Origin: CAJFUR01 sp904420575
GTDB taxonomy: Bacteria > Actinomycetota > Coriobacteriia > Coriobacteriales > Eggerthellaceae
Direction: 5' to 3'
Length of the DNA stretch: 64,000 nt
Assembly (NCBI GenBank): GCA_965119745.1
Contig: OZ221973.1
Location: 2,728,001-2,792,000 of the forward strand
This document shows positions 25,445 to 32,622 of the stretch, piece after piece. The notes below the pieces were generated by a model. The model was not told where the DNA came from. It saw nothing but the letters and a program-made list of their open reading frames with translations, and did no database searches. The translations under genes were made by a program, and so were the position numbers. The stretch's first letter is position 1. Every line of letters begins with the position of its first letter.

Positions 25445-26323
25445 CTACTTCTTCAGGATGCCCTTGAAGTCAAAGGCGCTCTTGATGTCGTCGAACGCCC
25501 CCTTCAGCTCGGCGGCCACGGCGACGCCGTCCTTGTAGATGGCGTTCATGTCGCTGGTGGCCTGGGCCACGCCTTCCTTGGTGATGCCGAGGTCGAAGGG
25601 GTTGTCCTCTGCGTCGTCGCCCTCGTCCTCTTCCACGTAGTAGTACTCTACTTCGTTGCCATCCTCGTCGAGCAGCGTGAAGCCTATCTCGTTGTCGTCT
25701 TCGTCGACCAGGTAGCACACGATGTCTTCCTCGCTGAATTCGAGTTCGACCTCTTCGTACTCCTCGTCTTCCTCGCCGTCCTCGCCGGCTGCATCCGCCG
25801 GCACGGCATCCACTCCGTCGTTCGCTCCGGCCGCACCCTCGTCATCGAAACCCTGGTATGCGGCGTCGTCGATGCCGTCCAAGGCCTCGATGCCCTCGTC
25901 GTCGTCCGCGAGGTTCGCCAGGTCGTCGGCCAGTTCCTCGTCTTCTTCGGACGCGGCGAACCCGTCGTAGTCTCGGATGGCTCCCTCTTCCCCGCTGGCC
26001 TCGTCGACGAGGTCCTCGGTCGCGCGCGCCTCTTCTTCGTCGACCAGGTGAAAGCCCATGCCTCCCAGCTCCGCCGTCTCGCCGGCGTCCATGGTGGCCA
26101 GGCCCCCGTCGCCCGCATCGGACGACTCGCCTTCGCCTTCAGGCCCCTCTTCGGAATAGTAGAACTCCTCGTAGGCGTCCTCCAGATCGGTCTCCTCGGC
26201 GTCGACGCCCAGGCCCTCGTCTTCGAAGTCCTCGAGATCCTGCAGCTCGGTTTCCTCGTCTGTCTGCTCGGCTTCGGTCTCGGCGCCGTCTTCCATGGTG
26301 TCGAGTTCTTCGTCCAGGTCCAT
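25445..26323 (-). CDS. Highly acidic protein of unknown function, next to tmRNA
   Basis: A 292-residue protein with no recognised fold. About the first 200 residues are dominated by Asp and Glu, with runs such as TDEETELQDLEDFEDEG. Two hydrophobic-acidic repeats follow (CYLVDEDDNEIGFTLLDEDG then NEVEYYYVEEDE). The last 50 residues are more balanced and helix-like, ending GAFDDIKSAFDFKGILKK. There is no signal peptide or membrane segment. The start MDLDEELD has AAAGGACA upstream. It follows smpB by 35 bp on the same strand and precedes tmRNA, so it probably shares the M42-smpB transcript. I do not assign a function. Confidence 0.8.
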   Translation of the reverse strand: MDLDEELDTMEDGAETEAEQTDEETELQDLEDFEDEGLGVDAEETDLEDAYEEFYYSEEGPEGEGESSDAGDGGLATMDAGETAELGGMGFHLVDEEEARATEDLVDEASGEEGAIRDYDGFAASEEDEELADDLANLADDDEGIEALDGIDDAAYQGFDDEGAAGANDGVDAVPADAAGEDGEEDEEYEEVELEFSEEDIVCYLVDEDDNEIGFTLLDEDGNEVEYYYVEEDEGDDAEDNPFDLGITKEGVAQATSDMNAIYKDGVAVAAELKGAFDDIKSAFDFKGILKK

Positions 26324-26358
26324 GTCGTGTCCTTTCGTTGGGAATGGCCGGGGGCGTC

Positions 26359-26835
26359 CTAGCGGGAGCGCTCCTTCAGGGCGCGGTCGATCTCCCGGCG
26401 CGTGTCGCGCTCCTTCATGCTGGCGCGCTTGTCGTAGAGCTTCTTGCCGCGCGCGACGGCCAGCTCCACTTTCACCAAGCCGTTTTCCTTGAAGTACATC
26501 TTGAGGGGCACGAGCGCCATGCCTTTTTCCTTCGCCTGCTCCTGCAGCGCGCGTATTTCCTTCTTGTGCAGCAGCAGCTTGCGCTTGCGGTCGGGATCGG
26601 GATTGTTGATGTTGCCGTGCGCGAAGGGCGTGATATGGACGTTGTGCATCCACACCTCGCCGTTGCGGACGAGCGCGAAGCAGTCGGTCAGCTGGCAGTT
26701 GTTCTCACGCAGCGATCGCACCTCGGTGCCGGTGAGCTCGAGGCCCGCCTCGTAGGTTTCCACGATCTCGTACTCGTGGAAGGCACGGCGGTTCTTGGCG
26801 ATCACCTTCGCCTCGCGTTTGCCCGGAGCGCTCAC
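26359..26835 (-). CDS. smpB: SsrA-binding protein
   Basis: A 158-residue SmpB that binds the tRNA-like part of tmRNA and takes the place of the codon-anticodon helix in the stalled ribosome. The OB-fold sequence is clear (NRRAFHEYEIVETYEAGLELTGTEV, AHGNINNPDP, RKRKLLLHKKEI, LVPLKMYFKENGLVKVELAVARGKKLYDKR), as is the basic C-terminal tail that forms a helix in the mRNA channel. It starts with GTG at 26835 in a GTGA overlap with the stop of the M42 gene, so the two are coupled. tmRNA itself lies 1.2 kb downstream on the same strand. Confidence 0.97.
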   Translation of the reverse strand: MSAPGKREAKVIAKNRRAFHEYEIVETYEAGLELTGTEVRSLRENNCQLTDCFALVRNGEVWMHNVHITPFAHGNINNPDPDRKRKLLLHKKEIRALQEQAKEKGMALVPLKMYFKENGLVKVELAVARGKKLYDKRASMKERDTRREIDRALKERSR

Positions 26836-28115
26836 TTGACGCCCGTCTCGTCGAACTGCATCTGCGCGGCGGATTCCGGCGCCTCGTCGGACGGCTCCGA
26901 AGCCTCGGCGCCGGAAGCGCCGAGCACGTCCGCATCGGTTACTTCGCCCGCCTTACCGGCTTCCACGTCGGTTGCGGCCTCTGCCGCGTCCTGCGCCTCG
27001 GGCGCGTCTTCCGCATCGGCTTTCGCCGCGTACCGGCACCCGCAAGGAGCCATCCCGGGCACGAAACAGGCGCTTTCGTCCAAGTCGAGCGCGAACCGCA
27101 CGATGAGCCTTACCGTGGCTTCCAGGTCGGAAAGCGCCACCACTTCCGTGGGCGTGTGCATGTAGCGCAGAGGAACCGACACGAGCCCGCAGGGGATGCC
27201 GCCACGCGCTATCTGGATGGCGCGCGCGTCGGTGCCGGTCACGCCCGGCTCGGCCTCGATCTGGTAGGCGATGCCTTCCGCCTCGGCCGCCGCCACCAGG
27301 CGGTCGAACACGACGGGGTTGATGTTGGGCCCGCGCGCGATCACCGGGCCGCCGCCGCACACGACGTCGCCGTGCTTCGCCTTGTCGATGCCCGGATAGT
27401 CCGTGGCATGCGTCACGTCGAACGCAAGGCCCACGTCGGGATGCACGCCGTAGGCGCTCGTCTCGCCGCCGCGCACGCCGATCTCCTCCTGCACGGTCGC
27501 CGCCGCTACGAAGTCGCCCGACGCGCGGCCGGCCCGAGCCAGCTTCTCCATCACGCGCACGGCGATCCACACGCCGGCCTTGTCGTCGAAGGCGCGCGAC
27601 ACGGCCATGCCGTCGCCGAAGCGCTCGAACCCGACGCCGAACGTGATGACGTCGCCGACGCGCACGAGCTCCTTCACGCGTTTTCCCGGCATGCCCAGGT
27701 CGATGACCAGCTGGTCGAGCGGCGTGACGTTCTTGCGCTCGTCGGGAGCGATCAGGTGGATGGGCTTGCGGCCCACGACGCCGCGCAGCGTGCCCTCTTC
27801 CGTATGCACGTCCACGCGCATGCCCGGAAGGATGGCCGCGTCCACGCCGCCTACGGCAGACACGCTGAGGAAGCCCTCGTCGCTCACGTACGTGACCATG
27901 AGACCGATCTCGTCCATGTGCGCCGCCAGCATGAGCGTGGGGCCGGCGCCGCGCCCGGACAGGCGGGCATGCACCGAGCCCATGACGTTCGTCTCTATCT
28001 CGTCGGCCGTGTCGGCCAGGCGCTCGCGCACCAGGTTTGCCACGGGGACTTCGGATCCGGTGGGAGACGGCGTTTCGAGCAGTGTCTTCAGGAATTTCAG
28101 GTTTTTCTTCTTCAT
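26832..28115 (-). CDS. M42-family (glutamyl aminopeptidase-like) metallopeptidase with an acidic C-terminal tail
   Basis: A 427-residue protein. Residues 1-345 or so form a di-metal M42 aminopeptidase with all the ligand regions: AAHMDEIGLMV, AFDDKAG, TVQEEIGVRGG, AFDVTHATDYPG and RYMHTPTEV. Such enzymes form large tetrahedral complexes that degrade short peptides in the cytoplasm. After a CGCRY element the last 75 residues are an acidic, alanine-rich, low-complexity tail, which M42 enzymes usually lack. The start MKKKNLKFL follows AAGGGAG. The stop overlaps smpB by 4 bp, and TATAAT at 28228-28233 is the likely operon -10. Confidence 0.92.
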   Translation of the reverse strand: MKKKNLKFLKTLLETPSPTGSEVPVANLVRERLADTADEIETNVMGSVHARLSGRGAGPTLMLAAHMDEIGLMVTYVSDEGFLSVSAVGGVDAAILPGMRVDVHTEEGTLRGVVGRKPIHLIAPDERKNVTPLDQLVIDLGMPGKRVKELVRVGDVITFGVGFERFGDGMAVSRAFDDKAGVWIAVRVMEKLARAGRASGDFVAAATVQEEIGVRGGETSAYGVHPDVGLAFDVTHATDYPGIDKAKHGDVVCGGGPVIARGPNINPVVFDRLVAAAEAEGIAYQIEAEPGVTGTDARAIQIARGGIPCGLVSVPLRYMHTPTEVVALSDLEATVRLIVRFALDLDESACFVPGMAPCGCRYAAKADAEDAPEAQDAAEAATDVEAGKAGEVTDADVLGASGAEASEPSDEAPESAAQMQFDETGVK

Positions 28116-28179
28116 CGGCGCTCCCTTGCTTGCGCGCCCCTGTGGGCGGTTTTTCGGCCAGGCGCTTCGCCGGTGCAGG

Positions 28180-28193
28180 ATTCGCATGCGAAT
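28180..28193. promoter_or_regulatory. 14-bp perfect palindrome in the M42-smpB leader
   Basis: ATTCGCATGCGAAT lies between the candidate promoter and the M42 start codon, about 35 bp after the -10. A perfect symmetric site there could be an operator. No regulator is known from this window. Confidence 0.35.
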
Positions 28194-28227
28194 GCCGGCC
28201 GGCGCGCTTGGCATGTTCGAGTGATCC

Positions 28228-28233
28228 ATTATA
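28228..28233 (-). promoter_or_regulatory. Promoter -10 of the M42-smpB operon
   Basis: A consensus TATAAT on the minus strand lies 112 bp before the M42 start codon. The -35 is weak (CTGACG or TGCCTG). Confidence 0.5.
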
Positions 28234-28313
28234 GCGCTCGCCTGGCGCGTCAGGCAGACGTTTTCCCGCTTGAAGCGCGGCCGTTTACCGCACGCCCGGC
28301 CGCCGCGCCCGGC

Positions 28314-28595
28314 CTACCAGTATTCCTTCTTCTTCGCGCGCTTGCGCACGGGCTTGGGCGCGCGGAAGTCCAGCTCCAACTGACCGTCGCTCACCGCTTC
28401 GCGCGACCGCTTGCGCTCCACCTTGTCGATGGTCCACGACACGGCGTCCTTGCCGTACAGCTCCAACATACGCATGCGGGCGTCGTGGTTGTTGCCCTTC
28501 GTGTTCGCGCGCGCGTCGCTCTCGAATTCGAAGACGCCTTTCGCCCGCTGGGCCGAGGCGGAAGGCGAGCTGTAGTGGGCGATATAGGTCTGCAT
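28314..28595 (-). CDS. Small basic protein of unknown function
   Basis: A 93-residue frame from ATG 28595. The middle part (SDARANTKGNNHDARMRMLELYGKDAVSWTIDKVERK) looks like a folded helical core. The C-terminus is strongly basic (RAPKPVRKRAKKKEYW), suggesting nucleic-acid contact, which is inference only. The ribosome site is weak (AAAGGACGG at longer spacing). The frame is divergent from the trehalose gene, and codon use is GC3-rich like its neighbours. I do not recognise a family. Confidence 0.6.
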   Translation of the reverse strand: MQTYIAHYSSPSASAQRAKGVFEFESDARANTKGNNHDARMRMLELYGKDAVSWTIDKVERKRSREAVSDGQLELDFRAPKPVRKRAKKKEYW

Positions 28596-28739
28596 CGGGC
28601 GAGCGTCCGTCCTTTCCGTCGCGTCATGGGCTTTCTTAGCATGATACCACGCGCGTCCCGGGCGAGCAGCCACCTCACGACCGTTTCACGCGAGGCCAAC
28701 GAAACGACAACCGCTCGGCGGCACACGTTGCGCGCACCC

Positions 28740-28745
28740 TACAAT
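28740..28745 (+). promoter_or_regulatory. Candidate -10 of the trehalose gene
   Basis: TACAAT lies 33 bp upstream of the start codon of the trehalose synthase/phosphatase gene. No good -35 is seen. Confidence 0.35.
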
Positions 28746-28777
28746 GGCGGTCGAGCAAAACGAGCAAAGGTGGATCC

Positions 28778-31081
28778 ATGAGCACTCCTTCGACATGCGA
28801 ACGGCCCTCGGCCGAACGTGCGGCAGCCGGACGCCGCACGCGCACGGCCACGCAGGCTCAGGCCCTGCCGAGCGGCCCTGCGGCCAGCCGCCAGATCATC
28901 GTCTCGAACCGGCTGCCCTACCGCGTGGACGTCGACGAGTCGGGCGAGGTCTCCATGACACGCAGCGCCGGCGGGCTGGCCACCGCCTTGGGGCCGTTGC
29001 ACGAGCGGTCGGGAAACCTCTGGATCGGATGGGCGGAAGACGCCGGGGAGCGCGACGCGGCCGTGGCGGTGCGCATGGACGCGGCGCTGGCCGAGCGCGC
29101 CTGCATGCCGATACATCTGGAAGAGGACGACGCGGCGCTGTATTACGAGGGCTTCTCGAACTCCACGCTGTGGCCGCTTTTCCACGGCTTTCCCCAGAAC
29201 ACGCACTTCGACCAGAAGGCGTGGGAGGCTTATGTCCGCGTGAACGAGCGGTTCTGCGATGCCGTGGTCGCGGTCGCGCGCCCGGGCGACGTGGTGTGGG
29301 TCCAGGACTACCACCTGATGCTTCTGCCTTCGCTCGTGCGGGCGGCGGTGCCCGAGGCGCAGGTGGGCTTCTTTTTGCACATCCCCTTCCCTGACTACGA
29401 GACGTTCCGCATGCTGCCCTGGCGCGCGGAGCTCGTGCACGGCGTGCTGGGCGCCGACCTGATCGGCTTCCACGCCTACGACTACGTGCGCCATTTCCTT
29501 TCCAGCTGCCGCCGCATCGCCGGCTTGGAGAACCGCACGGGCACGCTCACCGTGGAAGGGCGGCTGGTGCAGGCCGACGCGTTTCCCCTGGGCATCGACT
29601 ACGAACGGTTCCGCCACGCCGCGCTCGAGCCTGCCGCCCAGGTCGCGCGTTCCGAATTCGCGGACGGGGCGGGCCATGGCGGCTGCAAGATCATGCTGTC
29701 GGTGGAGCGGCTCGACTACTCGAAGGGCGTGCCCGAGCGCCTGCGCGCCTACCGCGCCTTTTTGAGCCGCCACCCCGAATGGCGCGGCCGGGTGGTGTTG
29801 GTGCTGGTCACCGTGCCTTCGCGGGAGAACGTGGCATCGTATCAGGCGCTCAAGGCCGAGATCGACGAATTGGTGGGACAGGTGAACGGGGAGTTCGCCA
29901 CGCTCTCCTGGACGCCCATCGACTACTACTACCGCTCGCTCGCCTTCGAGTCGCTGGTCGCCCTCTACGCGGCGAGCGACGTCATGCTGGTCACGCCCCT
30001 GCGCGACGGCATGAACCTGGTGTGCAAGGAGTACCTTGCCTGTCACGACGGGGGCGGCGGCGTGCTGGTGCTGTCGGAAATGGCCGGCGCCGCCTACGAG
30101 CTGCAGGAGGCGCTGACCGTGAACCCCTTCGACCAGGAAGGGCTCATCCGCGCCATTGAGCGCGCGCTGACCATGCCCGAGGACGAACAGCGGCGTCGCA
30201 ACGCCCCCATGCAGCAGCGTCTGGCGCGCTACACGTCGCAGAAGTGGTCATGCGAGTTCCTGGACGCGCTTGCCGACGTGAAGTCGCGCCAGGAAGCGCA
30301 GCGCGCACGGCTGCTGGGACCCTCGACCGCGCAGCGACTGCTCGACGCGTTCGCGGCCGCGCGCAGGCGCGCGATCCTTCTGGACTACGACGGCACGCTC
30401 ATGCCCTTCTGCGACGATCCCGCGCAGGTGCGGCCCGACCGGGCCCTGCTCGACCTGCTGTGCCGCCTGGGATCGTGCGAGGACAACGCCGTGGTGGTGG
30501 TGTCGGGACGCGACAAGGACACGCTGGAGAAGTGGTTGGGCGACGTGCCGGTGGGGCTGGTGGCCGAACACGGCGCGTGGCTGTGCGACCCCTCCCGCGG
30601 CGCGTGGCGGCTGCAGGAACCCCTGCCCGACGGCTGGAAGGACGGCGTGCGCACCGTGCTCACCGACTTCGTGGACCGCACGCCCGGATCCTTCCTGGAA
30701 GAGAAGGACTGTTCGCTGGTGTGGCACTACCGGGCGTGCAGCCCCGAAGTTGCCGAGCGGCGCGTGATCGAGATCAAGGGGATGCTGTCCGACAGCCTGG
30801 CCGACCGGGGCCTTGCGCTCATGGACGGCAACAAGGTCGTCGAGGTGAAGCCGCGCGGTGCGAACAAGGGGCGGGCGGCGCATCGGTGGTTCGCCGACCC
30901 CTCCTACGACTTCCTGCTGGCCGCAGGCGACGACCGCACCGACGAGGACGTGTTCGAAACCGCGCCCGAAGGCGCCTGGACCGTCCACGTGGGCGACGGC
31001 CCCACGGCGGCCCGCTTCGCCCTGAAGAGCCCCTATGAGATGAGGGAGTTGCTGGAGGCCTTGGCGCGGCGGTCGGCGTGA
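28778..31081 (+). CDS. otsAB: Bifunctional trehalose-6-phosphate synthase/phosphatase (OtsA-OtsB fusion)
   Basis: A 767-residue fusion. Residues 40-505 or so are a GT20 trehalose-phosphate synthase (IIVSNRLPYR, WVQDYHLMLLP, LSVERLDYSKGVPERL, PLRDGMNLVCKEYLA), which joins UDP-glucose to glucose-6-phosphate. The C-terminal part (about 530-760) is a HAD-type phosphatase with DYDGT as motif I and GDDRTDEDVFE as the late acidic motif, releasing free trehalose. A fusion delivers both steps from one chain; trehalose is a compatible solute and stress protectant. AAAGGTGG precedes the ATG. The first 40 residues are a disordered extension. The gene is monocistronic and convergent with the LURP-one-like gene. 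Confidence 0.95.
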   Translation: MSTPSTCERPSAERAAAGRRTRTATQAQALPSGPAASRQIIVSNRLPYRVDVDESGEVSMTRSAGGLATALGPLHERSGNLWIGWAEDAGERDAAVAVRMDAALAERACMPIHLEEDDAALYYEGFSNSTLWPLFHGFPQNTHFDQKAWEAYVRVNERFCDAVVAVARPGDVVWVQDYHLMLLPSLVRAAVPEAQVGFFLHIPFPDYETFRMLPWRAELVHGVLGADLIGFHAYDYVRHFLSSCRRIAGLENRTGTLTVEGRLVQADAFPLGIDYERFRHAALEPAAQVARSEFADGAGHGGCKIMLSVERLDYSKGVPERLRAYRAFLSRHPEWRGRVVLVLVTVPSRENVASYQALKAEIDELVGQVNGEFATLSWTPIDYYYRSLAFESLVALYAASDVMLVTPLRDGMNLVCKEYLACHDGGGGVLVLSEMAGAAYELQEALTVNPFDQEGLIRAIERALTMPEDEQRRRNAPMQQRLARYTSQKWSCEFLDALADVKSRQEAQRARLLGPSTAQRLLDAFAAARRRAILLDYDGTLMPFCDDPAQVRPDRALLDLLCRLGSCEDNAVVVVSGRDKDTLEKWLGDVPVGLVAEHGAWLCDPSRGAWRLQEPLPDGWKDGVRTVLTDFVDRTPGSFLEEKDCSLVWHYRACSPEVAERRVIEIKGMLSDSLADRGLALMDGNKVVEVKPRGANKGRAAHRWFADPSYDFLLAAGDDRTDEDVFETAPEGAWTVHVGDGPTAARFALKSPYEMRELLEALARRSA

Positions 31082-31223
31082 GGGAGGCCAGGCGCAGGGC
31101 CCGGACGCGACGAGGCCTCCGCGGGGCCGGCAGGCCAGACGGAGGTTTCGAGGCGCTGCGCTGCACGACGCGTCTGGCGTGATTTGATGACGTCATGCGA
31201 CCGACAAAAGGGCTCTCCCTCCG

Positions 31224-31742
31224 TCAGCCGTTGTTGTGAGGCGTGTTCACGGTTTCCGCCTCGGATATCTCGCGCTGCTCGATGATGTGCCGCATCACCA
31301 CGAACAGGGCCACGATCTTGTCGGCCTGGCTTTCGTCGATGACGGTGAGGTTGTAGATGCCGTGCATCGAAACGAACTTGCGATGGGCCGTCGCGATGAC
31401 GCTGCCGTTTTGATCCGTCACTTCGAAGTCGAACGCCAGGATGTTCGTGCCCCGCAGCTGCCAGCCCAACGCATCGATGTCGACGATGTCGTGCACGTGG
31501 AACAGCTCTTCGCTCAGCCCGAAGCTTTCCCCGTCAACCATTTCGACATAGTAGCGGTGATGGATGGAAATGGCTTTGGCATGGATGTACGCGACCTCGT
31601 TGCCAGCCGCGTCTTCGATGTAGGTCTTGTTATGGATGGATAGGGCCTTGCTGGAAACGCGGTACACCACCTAGTCGTTTTCGTCGAGCACCTCCATCTT
31701 GTCGTGGATACTCACCACTTTGCCCTTGATGTGCAGTTCCAT
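31224..31742 (-). pseudogene. LURP-one-related (DUF567/Tubby-C-like) protein interrupted by an in-frame TAG
   Basis: The gene starts at ATG 31742 with an excellent ribosome site (AAGGAGG). It encodes MELHIKGKVVSIHDKMEVLDEND, hits TAG at 31671-31673, and continues in the same frame with VYRVSSKALSIHNKTYIEDAAGNEVAYI to 31224. Together the halves make a normal, about 172-codon LURP-one family beta-barrel with its typical repeats (IHNKTYIEDAAGNEVAYIHAKAISIHHRYYVEM). The break is a single codon with no frame change, so it is a nonsense mutation, a suppressed amber codon or a sequencing error. An ATG just past the stop could restart translation without the first strand pair. Function of the bacterial family is unclear. 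Confidence 0.8.
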
Positions 31743-32113
31743 ATGGTCCTCCTTGTGGCCTTCGGTTAGGGGCGCCCCCCCTGTTGCGAAGGAGACGCCG
31801 TTTGTTGCGGCGCCATGCAGCTGCGTGCGTCGCGGGACGGGCGGCAGCGTGCGCGTGAGCAGATTAACGCACCGATCCGAGCGTGCGGAGAGACGGCGAA
31901 TCTTCAACTTTTATTGTAGGTTGGTTTTCCAGATACACAGTGGCTCGAACGTTGAGCGAATGCTTTCGCCGCCTCTCGTCGACTGTGCAAGGTGGCCGTT
32001 CTGGTGACGGCATAGCCCTGTATGGGTTCGCTGCTCAAGTGGGGACGCTTTCGTGGCCGCCCGAGCGAACAGGGACGTTGTCTTAGCCGGCGTGGAGGCT
32101 CCGACTTCCAGCG
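31743..32113. other. 371-bp non-coding stretch
   Basis: No supported gene. TACAAT on the minus strand at 31913-31918 is a possible -10 for the LURP-one-like gene. Around 32040-32085 two short related motifs occur (GGGGACGCTTT and AGGGACGTTGT), which may be remains of a repetitive element. Confidence 0.4.
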
Positions 32114-32422
32114 TCAGGAAAAAAGGGGTCGCAAAAGATCTTCGAAGGGTATTTCGGCGACCAACTCTACCAGCCTTTCCTTTTCGGCACGAGAAAGCCG
32201 TTTGAAATGGTATTCAGCGCTCATGGCTTCCTGCTTGCTTTGAAACCTCGCCTGCGCAACCAGACGCACCGGCAAGCGCGAGCGCGTGTACTTGGCGCCC
32301 TTGCCTGCATTGTGCACGACCACACGGTGCTCGACATCGGTCGTGTAGCCAGTGTACAGCGTCCCGTCGGCACAGGAAACCACGTACATGAAATGATGGC
32401 TGTCGTTTTCCTGATGCAACAT
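32114..32422 (-). CDS. GIY-YIG nuclease-family protein (UPF0213/YhbQ-like)
   Basis: A 102-residue single-domain protein. It has the GIY-YIG signature in the form MYVVSCADGTLYTGYTTD, followed by the conserved Arg/His region VEHRVVVHNAGKGAKYTRSRLPV and the terminal EAEYHFKRLSRAEKERLVE-type helix with its conserved Glu. Members are small metal-dependent nucleases or DNA-binding proteins of uncertain role. The start MLHQENDSHH at 32422 is chosen for family length; the ribosome site is weak. It sits 200 bp beyond the old end of the CRISPR array, with no evidence that it belongs to the CRISPR system. Confidence 0.88.
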   Translation of the reverse strand: MLHQENDSHHFMYVVSCADGTLYTGYTTDVEHRVVVHNAGKGAKYTRSRLPVRLVAQARFQSKQEAMSAEYHFKRLSRAEKERLVELVAEIPFEDLLRPLFS

Positions 32423-32622
32423 GTTATACGATTCTTTCCTTCTTTTTTCTTTCGATCCACATTGAGAAGAGCGGCCATGGCACCCTGCACGCACAGCGCC
32501 ATGAGTACGGCCCATCTGCGATTGTCTCACACCTTAGAGAATCAAGCACAGCCCTCTTCCCGATCTCGCGTAGAAGCGCCAATCGACATGCGAGCAATGC
32601 GAACCGCGATGGGCATTATCAT

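Noticed and set aside
28116..28229. An upstream start that would add 38 residues to the M42 peptidase
   Set aside because: That start overlaps the TATAAT promoter box and the added residues lack family similarity; the ATG at 28115 has a good ribosome site.
31671..31673. TAG as a pyrrolysine codon
   Set aside because: No pyrrolysine machinery is visible in the window and the family has no known need for it; nonsense mutation or read error is simpler.
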